From the NCBI RefSeq assembly GCF_001675285.1, contig NZ_LSGQ01000030.1, positions 310,001-374,000 on the forward strand: a DNA stretch of 64,000 nucleotides, written 5' to 3'. Positions within the stretch are counted from its first letter, which is position 1. Every line of letters starts with the position of its first letter. The DNA is from Elizabethkingia miricola. GTDB lineage: Bacteria; Bacteroidota; Bacteroidia; Flavobacteriales; Weeksellaceae. A model generated the notes under the pieces. It saw nothing but the letters and a program-made list of their open reading frames with translations. It did no database searches and was not told the DNA's origin. The translations under genes and the position numbers were made by a program. Shown in pieces: positions 16,269 through 24,344 of the stretch.

Positions 16269-17534
16269 TTAGATTTTATCAAATCCTGTATAAGCTCTTA
16301 ATTTCTCCGGAATAGCAATTCCGTCTGCAGTCTGATTATTCTCTAAGATTGCAGCCATAATACGTGGCAATGCCATTGCAGAACCATTTAGTGTATGTAC
16401 CAGCTGAGTCTTACCATCTGCTTTATAACGACACTTAAGTCTGTTAGCCTGGAAAGATTCAAAGTTAGATACTGAACTTACTTCTAGCCATTTTTCCTGT
16501 GCAGCGCTCCATACTTCGAAATCATATGTCATTGCAGCTCCAAATCCGGTATCTCCACCGCATAGTCTAAGAATACGGTAAGGAAGCCCAAGGTCTTCAA
16601 GAATACCTTTTACGTGCTCTACCATTCCGTCCAAAGCAGCATAAGAATTTTCAGGCTTTTCAAGTCTTACAATCTCTACCTTTTCAAACTGATGCAGTCT
16701 GTTTAATCCTCTTACATGGGCACCATAAGATCCTGCTTCTCTTCTGTAACACTGAGAAAATGCTGTATGAAGAATAGGCAATTGTCTTTCTTCCAATAAT
16801 TCGTCTCTGTAAAGATTAGTTACCGGCACTTCTGCAGTAGGGATAAGATATAACTGATCTTCGTTGATGTAATACATCTGCCCTTCTTTATCAGGCAGCT
16901 GACCAGTTCCGTATCCAGAAGCTTCATTTACCACATGTGGCGGGTTTACTTCAATATATCCGGCTTCAGTATTCTTATCCAGGAAGTATTGTACTAATCC
17001 ACGTTGTAAACGTGCTCCTTTGCCTAAATAAACCGGAAACCCTGCTCCGGCAATCTTCACCCCCAATTCAAAATTGATGATGTTATATTTAGCTGCCAGC
17101 TCCCAATGCGGGATTGCCCCTTCTCCTAAACCTTCAACATCACAATTCTGGAATACAATTTCATTATCGGTTTCAGATACACCAGCTTTCACAAGCTCAT
17201 TAGGGATATTTGGAATCTGATAAAGAATCTGTAAAAGTGATTTTTCAACCTCATTTAATTCATGCTGAAGTTCTTTACTTCTTTCTTTAATGTCTGTAGT
17301 CTTTTGCTTCGCTGCTTCAGCTTCTTCTTTTTTGCCTTCTTTCATTAAAGCACCAATCTCTTTCGAGATTTTGTTCATTTCGGAAAGTTGCGAGTCAAGT
17401 TCAAACTGAATTTTCTTACGTTGGTCATCAGTGGACACAGCCAAATCTACCAATTCAGGGTTCTTGAAATTTCTCTTTTGTAAACCTTCTAAAACGCGTG
17501 CTTTCTCATCACGCAAAAAATTAACTTGTAACAT
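16269..17534 (-). CDS. serS: seryl-tRNA synthetase
   Basis: Charges tRNA-Ser (and tRNA-Sec where present) with serine. The 421 residues include an N-terminal long coiled-coil arm (about 28-110, rich in Lys and Glu) that grips tRNA, followed by a class II catalytic core. L-I-P-T-A-E-V near 228-234 and S-Q-C-Y-R-R-E-A-G-S-Y-G near 255-266 form motif 2; motif 3 is near 375-395 (H-T-L-N-G-S-A-M-A-L-P-R). It is monocistronic or ends the minus-strand group; a promoter box lies just upstream. Confidence 0.97.
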   Translation of the reverse strand: MLQVNFLRDEKARVLEGLQKRNFKNPELVDLAVSTDDQRKKIQFELDSQLSEMNKISKEIGALMKEGKKEEAEAAKQKTTDIKERSKELQHELNEVEKSLLQILYQIPNIPNELVKAGVSETDNEIVFQNCDVEGLGEGAIPHWELAAKYNIINFELGVKIAGAGFPVYLGKGARLQRGLVQYFLDKNTEAGYIEVNPPHVVNEASGYGTGQLPDKEGQMYYINEDQLYLIPTAEVPVTNLYRDELLEERQLPILHTAFSQCYRREAGSYGAHVRGLNRLHQFEKVEIVRLEKPENSYAALDGMVEHVKGILEDLGLPYRILRLCGGDTGFGAAMTYDFEVWSAAQEKWLEVSSVSNFESFQANRLKCRYKADGKTQLVHTLNGSAMALPRIMAAILENNQTADGIAIPEKLRAYTGFDKI

Positions 17535-17550
17535 AATATGAATTGTTTTG

Positions 17551-17558
17551 CAAAGTTA
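17551..17558 (-). promoter_or_regulatory. -7 promoter box (TAACTTTG) of serS
   Basis: The minus strand reads TAACTTTG, 16 nt upstream of the serS ATG at 17534. It matches TAnnTTTG. Confidence 0.6.
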
Positions 17559-17618
17559 AAAAAACCATGCTGTAAATTATAAAATTCTGAAAAGATGTGT
17601 GTGTATTTTACCGGAAAA

Positions 17619-18134
17619 TTATTGTTTGGTAATTAGGATATTTTTTGGCTGGCCACTGGAACCATTAAAAACTTCATTACCGTTTAATTTAATACTCGAT
17701 ACGCTAAAAAGTGTTGGTGTCCAGGAGTAGATAATATCTAATTGATCCTGTGCCATCACTTTTGTATCATTAGCGACTTTATTATAATTAATTAAAATCT
17801 GAGATTCATATTTCTTACTGGTAGCAGTTGAATCAGGTAATCCCTGCCTTGTAGCTCCGGCAATATACTGCATATAGTTTTTCTTGGCATCATCCACTCC
17901 CGGTGTTATACCCGAAACTGCAGTATTACCCGTAATAGACAAATTATCTATAAAGGTAATTCTACTGGCATATCCTGTAGCATCATTCGGAATAATAAGA
18001 TCATTGCCATTAGTATCCTGAAAATATATATTGATCGTCTGATCAATATTCTGGTGTACACCATCATCCTGCCTGCAAGCTGTCACAAGCAGAAAAATAA
18101 ATGCTAACCCGAAAAAAAATTGCCATTTCCTCAT
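17619..18134 (-). CDS. hypothetical lipoprotein
   Basis: A 171-residue protein from the ATG at 18134 (an in-frame TTG two codons earlier is less likely). It has a lipoprotein signal: positively charged start, hydrophobic stretch, then V-T-A-C with the lipidated Cys near 19. The mature part is rich in Asn, Asp, Ser and Thr with no motif I recognise. It starts 22 nt after the gene at 18157-18645 and may be its operon partner. It is probably exported and anchored in a membrane; function unknown. Confidence 0.75.
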   Translation of the reverse strand: MRKWQFFFGLAFIFLLVTACRQDDGVHQNIDQTINIYFQDTNGNDLIIPNDATGYASRITFIDNLSITGNTAVSGITPGVDDAKKNYMQYIAGATRQGLPDSTATSKKYESQILINYNKVANDTKVMAQDQLDIIYSWTPTLFSVSSIKLNGNEVFNGSSGQPKNILITKQ

Positions 18135-18156
18135 ATACAAAACTAACAGCTATAAC

Positions 18157-18645
18157 TTAGGCAATATGACCTGCCCAGCTTTTTTTAAGTGGAAGTAAAA
18201 AGTTACTTAAGAAATCCAGATAAGTGTTTTTAGAAAAGTCAAAAACTTCAACGTTCTCATCTATCTCTCCATTTTTTACTTTAGAGCGAAAATCTGTAAG
18301 TTTCAATGTTTTTACTGCTCCGTTCTCCAGGTAACAAGCTTTCATTCTGTCGAAAAGCCCAAGCTGATAATCTGCATCAATTTCATGCATTAGTTTACCC
18401 AATGCATCTATACTGCATCCGGAAGCCATCTCTTTCTCTTCGTCTACACAGATAATAATAAATTGATTCTTTTCGATTTTAAAAGAAGCTTCAAGCTCTT
18501 TTCCATGTGCCTTCCATCCGCCTAAAAAATCATAAATACGTTCTGTAATATCTTTAGCTTCCTTAGCCGTAAATGCTCTGCTTGCCGGATAAGTAATAAC
18601 TCTGTAATCGTTAGTTTCTACAACTTCTGAAGATTCAATTTTCAT
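18157..18645 (-). CDS. conserved small cytosolic protein (often misnamed ABC transporter ATPase)
   Basis: A 162-residue protein from the ATG at 18645. It has no signal peptide or membrane helix and none of the Walker A, Walker B or LSGGQ motifs of an ABC ATPase, although I recall homologues in Flavobacteriia carrying that label. Visible features: F-L-G-G-W-K-A-H-G near 40-48, I-I-I-C-V-D near 66-71, and a C-terminal run ending in F-L-L-P-L-K-K-S-W. It sits 17 nt downstream of the Fe-S CCG-domain gene, so it may belong to that redox module. Function unknown. Confidence 0.78.
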   Translation of the reverse strand: MKIESSEVVETNDYRVITYPASRAFTAKEAKDITERIYDFLGGWKAHGKELEASFKIEKNQFIIICVDEEKEMASGCSIDALGKLMHEIDADYQLGLFDRMKACYLENGAVKTLKLTDFRSKVKNGEIDENVEVFDFSKNTYLDFLSNFLLPLKKSWAGHIA

Positions 18646-18662
18646 CACAATACAATTTAATT

Positions 18663-19448
18663 CTACAATTCTTCTGCTTCAGCTATAAGCTCAACAATAT
18701 CTTTTACCTGAACTTCTTCATTTTTATTAAAATGCTTCACACCATCTGTCATCATTGTATTACAGAACGGGCAACCCGTTGCTACAATATTTGGTTTCAG
18801 TTCCAGTGCTTCTTCTGTTCTTTCTATATTGATGTCTTTATTACCTTTTTCGGGCTCTTTAAACATCTGTGCACCACCTGCTCCACAACATAGTCCGTTG
18901 GTTTTACAACGCTTCATTTCTACAAGCTCTGCATCCAGTTTTTCAAGGAGCTGTCTTGGTGCCTCATATTCATCATTTGCACGACCAAGATAGCATGGAT
19001 CGTGGAAAGTAATTCTTCTTCCTTTAAAGCTTCCACCTTCTATTTTCAGTCTTCCATCAGCCATTAACTCCTTTAGGAATTGTGTATGATGCAATACGTC
19101 ATAATGACCACCCAGTTCCGGATATTCATTTTTCAGAGTATTGAAACAGTGTGGACAAGCTGTTACAATTTTTTTTACTTCGTATGCATTTAGGATTTCT
19201 ATGTTGGTTAGTGCCATCATCTGGAAAACGAACTCGTTACCTGCACGTTTTGCAGGATCACCTGTACAACTTTCTTCCTGTCCCAATACAGCAAACTCTA
19301 CTCCTATTTTATTCAGGAGTTTTGCAAAAGCTTTTGTTATTTTTTTAGCACGATCATCAAAACTTCCGGCACAACCTACCCAGAATAATACTTCCGGAGC
19401 TTTGCCTTCAGCCATATAATCAGCCATTGTTTTTATAGTGAAGTCCAT
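18663..19448 (-). CDS. CCG-domain Fe-S protein (HdrB/GlcF/LutA-like)
   Basis: A 261-residue soluble protein with two cysteine-rich CCG repeats: the first near residues 23-85 (V-G-C-A-G-S early, then C-P-H-C-F-N) and the second near 150-235 (C-Y-L-G-R, G-L-C-C-G-A-G-G, G-C-P-F-C). This fold carries the unusual [4Fe-4S] clusters of heterodisulfide reductase HdrB, succinate:quinone reductase SdhE, and the lactate/glycolate oxidase subunits LutA/GlcF. It is 75 nt downstream of a membrane Fe-S protein resembling HdrC plus a haem b anchor, so the pair probably moves electrons between the quinone pool and an unidentified substrate. Confidence 0.85.
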   Translation of the reverse strand: MDFTIKTMADYMAEGKAPEVLFWVGCAGSFDDRAKKITKAFAKLLNKIGVEFAVLGQEESCTGDPAKRAGNEFVFQMMALTNIEILNAYEVKKIVTACPHCFNTLKNEYPELGGHYDVLHHTQFLKELMADGRLKIEGGSFKGRRITFHDPCYLGRANDEYEAPRQLLEKLDAELVEMKRCKTNGLCCGAGGAQMFKEPEKGNKDINIERTEEALELKPNIVATGCPFCNTMMTDGVKHFNKNEEVQVKDIVELIAEAEEL

Positions 19449-19523
19449 TTTTCTTAGTTTACCAATTTATCAATGTAACTGTTTACCAATATTGCTACAT
19501 TGTTATATTTTTACATTGTTATA

Positions 19524-20858
19524 TTAGCTTTCGTTCGCCCAGTTTAATCTGTCTGCCTGATTATACTGCCAAGGTGCAGCATTGTTTTCGATATTCGTCA
19601 TCATCAGATTAAGTTCCTGAGGTGCCGAAGACTGCTCCATTACCATAAACCTTCTCATTTCGAATATAATGGAAAGTGGATCAATAAGTACCGGACAAGC
19701 TTCTACACAAGCATTACAAGTTGTACATGCCCATAACTCTTCACGGGAGATATAATCGTCCAAAAGCTTTTTACCATCATCTACAAACTTCCCGTTTTTA
19801 TTAATGTTTTTACCAACCTCTTCCAGTCTGTCTCTCGTTGCCATCATAATACGACGCGGTGAAAGCTTTTTCCCGGTGATATTTGCCGGACAAACAGCTG
19901 TACAACGGCCACATTCTGTACACGAGTAAGCATTAAGCAATTGTACTTTATTCAGATCGAACACATCATTTGCCCCAAATTTATCAGGAACTGCATTTGG
20001 ATCTGCATCTGCAGGTGCTGCGGCATATGGATCTGCATTTGGATCCATCATCAGCTTTATTTCTTTTGTCACAGAATCAAGGTTATTGAATTTCCCTTTC
20101 TTCTGAAGATTTGCAAACCATGTATTAGGGAAGGCAAAAATAATATGCAAATGCTTAGAGTAATACAAGTAGTTCATAAAGAAGAATACTCCTATAATAT
20201 GAAACCACCATGCTGCCTTTTCTGTAAAGATCAGAAAGCCATTACTAAAGTTGTTAAATATCGGTGCAAACAGATGAGAGCTAACCGGGAAGTTACCATG
20301 TACAGGTAAAATTCCTCTCTGCTGTAAAACCCAATCTGCAGTGTTCATTTTAAAGAATGCCATCATCAGGGCAAATTCTATAACAAGAATCCAGTTGGCA
20401 TCATTCTTCGGCCATCCCAGTAGTTCTTTCATATTAAGCCGGCGAACATGTACAATGTTTCTTCTTATAAAGAATATAACAATAGAAACCGCTACCAGGA
20501 AAGCCATAACTTCTAAAACAGCAGTAAACACATTGTAAAAACTGTGTCCTAATACTCCGGCAAGGAAACGGTGCGTACCGAAAAGTCCATCTACAAAAAT
20601 CTCTATAAGCTCAAGATTTACAATAACAAATCCTAAGTAAACCAAAATATGCAATATCCCTGCAACAGGTCTTTTAACCATTTTGCCCTGACCAAGTGCC
20701 ACACGGCCCATAATAGCCCAACGTTCATTTTTATTATCTGAACGATCGATATCCTTTCCCAGATTAACATTACGCACAAGCTCTTTAAGGCTCTTAAAGA
20801 AAAGTCCGAAACCTACTATAAGGAGGATAAGAAACAAAATGTTACCAATATATTGCAT
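19524..20858 (-). CDS. membrane-anchored [4Fe-4S] dicluster protein (HdrC / NarI-like fusion)
   Basis: A 444-residue protein with about five membrane helices in the N-terminal 270 residues, resembling the haem b subunit of nitrate reductase (NarI). This is followed by an Asp/Pro/Ala-rich linker and a ferredoxin-like domain. C-T-E-C-G-R-C-T-A-V-C-P is near 315-326 and C-T-T-C-N-A-C-V-E-A-C-P near 378-389, giving two [4Fe-4S] clusters. With the CCG protein downstream it forms an HdrDE/LldEF-like electron-transfer pair. The electron donor or acceptor is not evident; no flavoprotein or lactate utilisation gene adjoins. Confidence 0.87.
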   Translation of the reverse strand: MQYIGNILFLILLIVGFGLFFKSLKELVRNVNLGKDIDRSDNKNERWAIMGRVALGQGKMVKRPVAGILHILVYLGFVIVNLELIEIFVDGLFGTHRFLAGVLGHSFYNVFTAVLEVMAFLVAVSIVIFFIRRNIVHVRRLNMKELLGWPKNDANWILVIEFALMMAFFKMNTADWVLQQRGILPVHGNFPVSSHLFAPIFNNFSNGFLIFTEKAAWWFHIIGVFFFMNYLYYSKHLHIIFAFPNTWFANLQKKGKFNNLDSVTKEIKLMMDPNADPYAAAPADADPNAVPDKFGANDVFDLNKVQLLNAYSCTECGRCTAVCPANITGKKLSPRRIMMATRDRLEEVGKNINKNGKFVDDGKKLLDDYISREELWACTTCNACVEACPVLIDPLSIIFEMRRFMVMEQSSAPQELNLMMTNIENNAAPWQYNQADRLNWANES

Positions 20859-20872
20859 ATCTAAATTTAATA

Positions 20873-21820
20873 TTATTTAGCAGATTTACCAAATACCGAA
20901 ATATTAATATAACGTTTCGGGTTGGCTTTAAGGTCTTCCATCAACGCATTAAGCGAAGCGGCAGACTTATTAAGGTTGTTATACAGTTCTTCATCTTTGG
21001 TCAGTTTACCTAAAGATCCTTTTCCGGATTCTATCCCTGCAATAACCTTATTTAACTGATCAGATGTTTCGCTTAATTTAGCAACTGCATCATTCAGCTG
21101 TTTTGTATTAATGCTTTCAGCTACCTTACCATATTTATCTACAGTACTGTTAGCCGTAATCATTGTTTTATTAGCATTATCCAGCACATTGTTCAGTCTG
21201 CCTTCACTACCAGCCAAAAGTTTGTTGGTCTGTTGTGAGGTTATTTTGAATGACTCAACCGTACCATTAAGATTTTTCAAAAGAAGCTTAATCTCTCTTC
21301 TGTTTTCATCATCCATAATTTTGTTGGTACTTGCTACAGCAGAATCAAGACGGGATAATACAGATGTTAGTTTATCTTTTACCGGCCCTACCTGAGACGA
21401 AAGGCTATTCATCATAGACTGTTTGAAAGCTCCCTTCAGAGTATCACCATTTTTAGCGTATGGTTGGTTATATGCCAGATTAACTCTGATTTCTTTGCCA
21501 GACATTAGTCCTGGTTCAAAAATTTCAACATTTGAATTTTTTGAAAACACAAAATCATTATTAACACTAATTTTTACCACAAAATAAATATGACCATTAC
21601 TCTGGGTCATCGGCTTAATCTCTGTAACCTGACCTACCTTCAATCCATTGATGGACACAGGGCTTGATTTTGCGAGGCCTTCTACGTTGTCGTATTTTAC
21701 ATAGTAGTTATCATCTGTTGAGAATAAACTCTTCCCTTTCATAAACTGAAAAAGAATAACAAAACCAACGATGGCCAAAATTGCTATAAGTCCTGCTTTA
21801 ACTTCTTTGGAAATTTTCAC
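20873..21820 (-). CDS. MlaD/MCE-family lipid-transport protein (GTG start)
   Basis: Periplasmic phospholipid-trafficking protein anchored by one N-terminal helix (about residues 9-27), followed by an MCE beta-barrel domain (about 36-115, with V-S-I-N-G-L-K-V-G-Q-V) and a long helical, Asn/Ser/Lys-rich C-terminus. I start it at the GTG at 21820, giving 315 residues. An upstream in-frame ATG at 21877 would add a poor extension and place the promoter box inside the gene. MlaE/MlaF-type partners are at 33252-34774, not adjacent. It lies 14 nt upstream of the Fe-S membrane protein gene. Confidence 0.87.
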   Translation of the reverse strand: MKISKEVKAGLIAILAIVGFVILFQFMKGKSLFSTDDNYYVKYDNVEGLAKSSPVSINGLKVGQVTEIKPMTQSNGHIYFVVKISVNNDFVFSKNSNVEIFEPGLMSGKEIRVNLAYNQPYAKNGDTLKGAFKQSMMNSLSSQVGPVKDKLTSVLSRLDSAVASTNKIMDDENRREIKLLLKNLNGTVESFKITSQQTNKLLAGSEGRLNNVLDNANKTMITANSTVDKYGKVAESINTKQLNDAVAKLSETSDQLNKVIAGIESGKGSLGKLTKDEELYNNLNKSAASLNALMEDLKANPKRYINISVFGKSAK

Positions 21821-21839
21821 GAATATATATTTTAATGAG

Positions 21840-21847
21840 CAAATATA
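21840..21847 (-). promoter_or_regulatory. -7 promoter box (TATATTTG) that fixes the MCE gene start
   Basis: The minus strand reads TATATTTG, 19 nt upstream of the GTG at 21820 and inside the frame if the ATG at 21877 were used. This supports the GTG start. Confidence 0.55.
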
Positions 21848-21884
21848 AGGTTTTTTAAAGTATGAAAAATTATTCAATAAATAG

Positions 21885-21912
21885 AAAAAGCAACCGATAA
21901 CGGTTGCTTTTT
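21885..21912 (-). terminator. terminator after the PpiD-like gene
   Basis: AAAAAGCAACCG (21885-21896) pairs with CGGTTGCTTTTT (21901-21912), a 12-bp perfect stem with a 4-nt loop. It is downstream of the stop at 21937 on the minus strand. Confidence 0.8.
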
Positions 21913-21936
21913 ATGTTGTTAGAATATCTTTATTTT

Positions 21937-24090
21937 TTAGTGCTGACCTGCGGCTGCCTTATTATAAATCTCTATTCTGTAATCTTTAATATCAGATTTG
22001 TCCTGAAGACTCTTCAATAAAGCCTGTCCGTACATCTGTGATCCTTGCTGCATCAATGCCTGAGCAATTGACTTCGTATCTCCACCTTGTTTGTTTTCAG
22101 CAACAGACTTTTTAACCACCACATATACTCCGGCAGTACCTTCAACTGGCTTAGAAAGCTGGTTAGCTTTTGCACCAAATGCAGCACCTGCAACTTTAGG
22201 CTCCATTCCTCCACCTAATGCAGGGTTCAGAATGTTAATCTGTCCGCTTTCTTTAGCAACTCCGAAAAGCTTTGCAACCTGATCCAATGAAGAAGGTTTC
22301 TGAGCATCGATCTTTTCAATAATCTTTTTAGCTAAAAGCTGGTTCTTTACAATTGGTTCAATTTCCGAACGTACAGATTCAGGATCAGCAAGACCTGCAT
22401 CTTGTTTTCCGTTCAGGTAAGCTACCACATAATCACCATTACTTGTAGTAAAGATATTAGTATCTCCTGCTTTTGTTTTCTTATCAAATGCCCATGCTAA
22501 TACATCTGCATCTTTATCTGTATTAATTCCCTGGATTTGTCCCTGGAAACGTTTTGCCATTTTTGGATTAGCAAAAGTGTAATTCTTCTTCTTTGCAATG
22601 TTGCTAAAGTCATTGAAGCTCTTACCTTGTACTTCCTGAATAAATTTATTTGCTTCAGTGTATACAGTACTATTTGTTTTATCAGAAGCTTTGATCTCTT
22701 TTACAAGATTAGCCACTTTGTAACCCATAGCTCCTGACTTCTTGTCTTCGATGTTGATGATATGATAACCAAATTGAGTTTCAACAACACCTGTAGCTCC
22801 TTTTGGATTTGCAGCTAAGTATGCTTTAAATTCAGGAACGAATGGCGTTTCTGGAGTAGTCCATCCCAATTCACCTCCTTGCGCAGCAGATCCCGGATCA
22901 GCTGAAAACTTAAGAAACTCAGTAAATTTAGCAGGGTTAGCTTTTACAACAACGCCAATACTATCTGCAAGCTTTTTAGCCTGTTCTTTTGTTCTTTTTT
23001 CTTTTCCTGCCTGATCAGCTGGGCTTCCCTTGAAAGCAATAAGAATATGTCTTGATTTTACAGAATCACTAGGCTGTTTCCCAACTAATTTAGAAACAAC
23101 ATAGTAACGGTCCTGTACTTTGTATGGTCCGAATGACTGTCCTACAGCTGCACCCCCTAAGAAACTTCTGATTTCTTCTGGCTGCTGAGCCAATGCTAAG
23201 AACTGAGAATTGAAAGGTACATCAGAATTAACTGTAACGAACATTGAGTCGTTCTTTGTATTCTGGAAACTTTCAACTCCTGCACCCATATCAACACCCT
23301 GAGTATTCAGTTTGTTAATTTCCGTTTGAGTAGCAGCTTCATCCTGAGCGCTTGGTTTAGCCGGGAACAATACAATCCCGATATTTCTGCTTGGATCTGC
23401 TTTGAACATCAATGGATGTTTTTTGATATAATCAGCAAGATCCTGAGTTGTAACTTTTACATTATTGACACGTGCAAATGCAGCATAATCTACTTTTACA
23501 TAATCAATATTCGCTAACTGATCTCTTTCTTTCAAGATTTCAGCAGCTTCTTTATTGTTGGCAGTAACTCCGGCAGTAACGTTTGCAAAGAACTGTCTTG
23601 CCATGATACGGTACTCAATACCTTTTTTCATTTTAAGCCAGTTAGCATACTGCTCCGGGTTCTGGGCTTTCATAGCCTCGATTTCTTTTTTAAGTTCCTG
23701 AACTTTAAAGTTCCCTTTTTCGTCTACCAATTGAGGATTCTGAGCAAACATCGGATCGTACTGAATTTGATTCCAGAACATTTCGTCAGTTAATTTCAGT
23801 CCCATTTTTTCAAACTGCTGTTTGATTAGTTTAGACTGAATAATCATTTGCCATGCCTGCTCTTCTAAAGCCTCTCTAGGCTGTCCCTGAGACTGTTGTT
23901 GTAAAAGAAAAATCTGATCATCCAGTTCTTCACGGGTGATTTTTTCTCCGTTTACTTTTCCTAAAATATTAGGGTCTTTACCAAATACTTTGTCCAAGCT
24001 ATCTGGGTTAACCAGGAAAGCCAAAAGCGCGATGGCTAAAAAACCTATCAGGATCCAAGGCCTCTTTCTAATTTCACTTAAAACTGCCAT
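21937..24090 (-). CDS. periplasmic peptidylprolyl isomerase / chaperone (PpiD/SurA-like)
   Basis: A 717-residue inner-membrane-anchored foldase. A single membrane helix is at about 12-28, followed by a SurA-type N-terminal domain (about 35-170). A parvulin PPIC domain follows near 340-455 (S-R-H-I-L-I-A-F ... G-G-E-L-G-W ... F-G-Y-H-I-I), then a second degenerate chaperone-like region. Overall layout and length match PpiD of Bacteroidota. It helps newly exported outer-membrane proteins fold. It is separated from the MCE gene by a terminator and appears monocistronic. Confidence 0.9.
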   Translation of the reverse strand: MAVLSEIRKRPWILIGFLAIALLAFLVNPDSLDKVFGKDPNILGKVNGEKITREELDDQIFLLQQQSQGQPREALEEQAWQMIIQSKLIKQQFEKMGLKLTDEMFWNQIQYDPMFAQNPQLVDEKGNFKVQELKKEIEAMKAQNPEQYANWLKMKKGIEYRIMARQFFANVTAGVTANNKEAAEILKERDQLANIDYVKVDYAAFARVNNVKVTTQDLADYIKKHPLMFKADPSRNIGIVLFPAKPSAQDEAATQTEINKLNTQGVDMGAGVESFQNTKNDSMFVTVNSDVPFNSQFLALAQQPEEIRSFLGGAAVGQSFGPYKVQDRYYVVSKLVGKQPSDSVKSRHILIAFKGSPADQAGKEKRTKEQAKKLADSIGVVVKANPAKFTEFLKFSADPGSAAQGGELGWTTPETPFVPEFKAYLAANPKGATGVVETQFGYHIINIEDKKSGAMGYKVANLVKEIKASDKTNSTVYTEANKFIQEVQGKSFNDFSNIAKKKNYTFANPKMAKRFQGQIQGINTDKDADVLAWAFDKKTKAGDTNIFTTSNGDYVVAYLNGKQDAGLADPESVRSEIEPIVKNQLLAKKIIEKIDAQKPSSLDQVAKLFGVAKESGQINILNPALGGGMEPKVAGAAFGAKANQLSKPVEGTAGVYVVVKKSVAENKQGGDTKSIAQALMQQGSQMYGQALLKSLQDKSDIKDYRIEIYNKAAAGQH

Positions 24091-24244
24091 TAATAATGTA
24101 TTTTCGTTTTAAAATTATTTGTAAACTTTTATTGAATATCAAGGTGCGAAAATAAACATTTTTAATGGAATAAAGAATTTTTTTTAGTATACCTCAATAA
24201 ATTTGAAAGCAGAAATTTTGTCCTAAAAAAAAAATTATTTCACA

Positions 24245-24265
24245 ATGGCATATCTATTGTGCCAT
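24245..24265. promoter_or_regulatory. inverted repeat ATGGCA-N9-TGCCAT upstream of lon
   Basis: 6-nt perfect arms at 24245-24250 and 24260-24265 lie 80 nt before the lon ATG, in the 254-nt ppiD-lon gap, which is otherwise AT-rich with no gene. CACAAT/ATTGTG half-sites overlap it. It is a candidate operator for lon; no known regulator was matched. Confidence 0.35.
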
Positions 24266-24344
24266 CTTAGCTACTCCCGAAAATTCAGTTGTTTATACAC
24301 GAAGCTGAAACGGAGTTTATTTTTTTATGACAAACTGACATAGT

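Noticed and set aside
18157-18645. ABC transporter ATPase label
   Set aside because: No Walker A, Walker B or signature motif anywhere in the protein.
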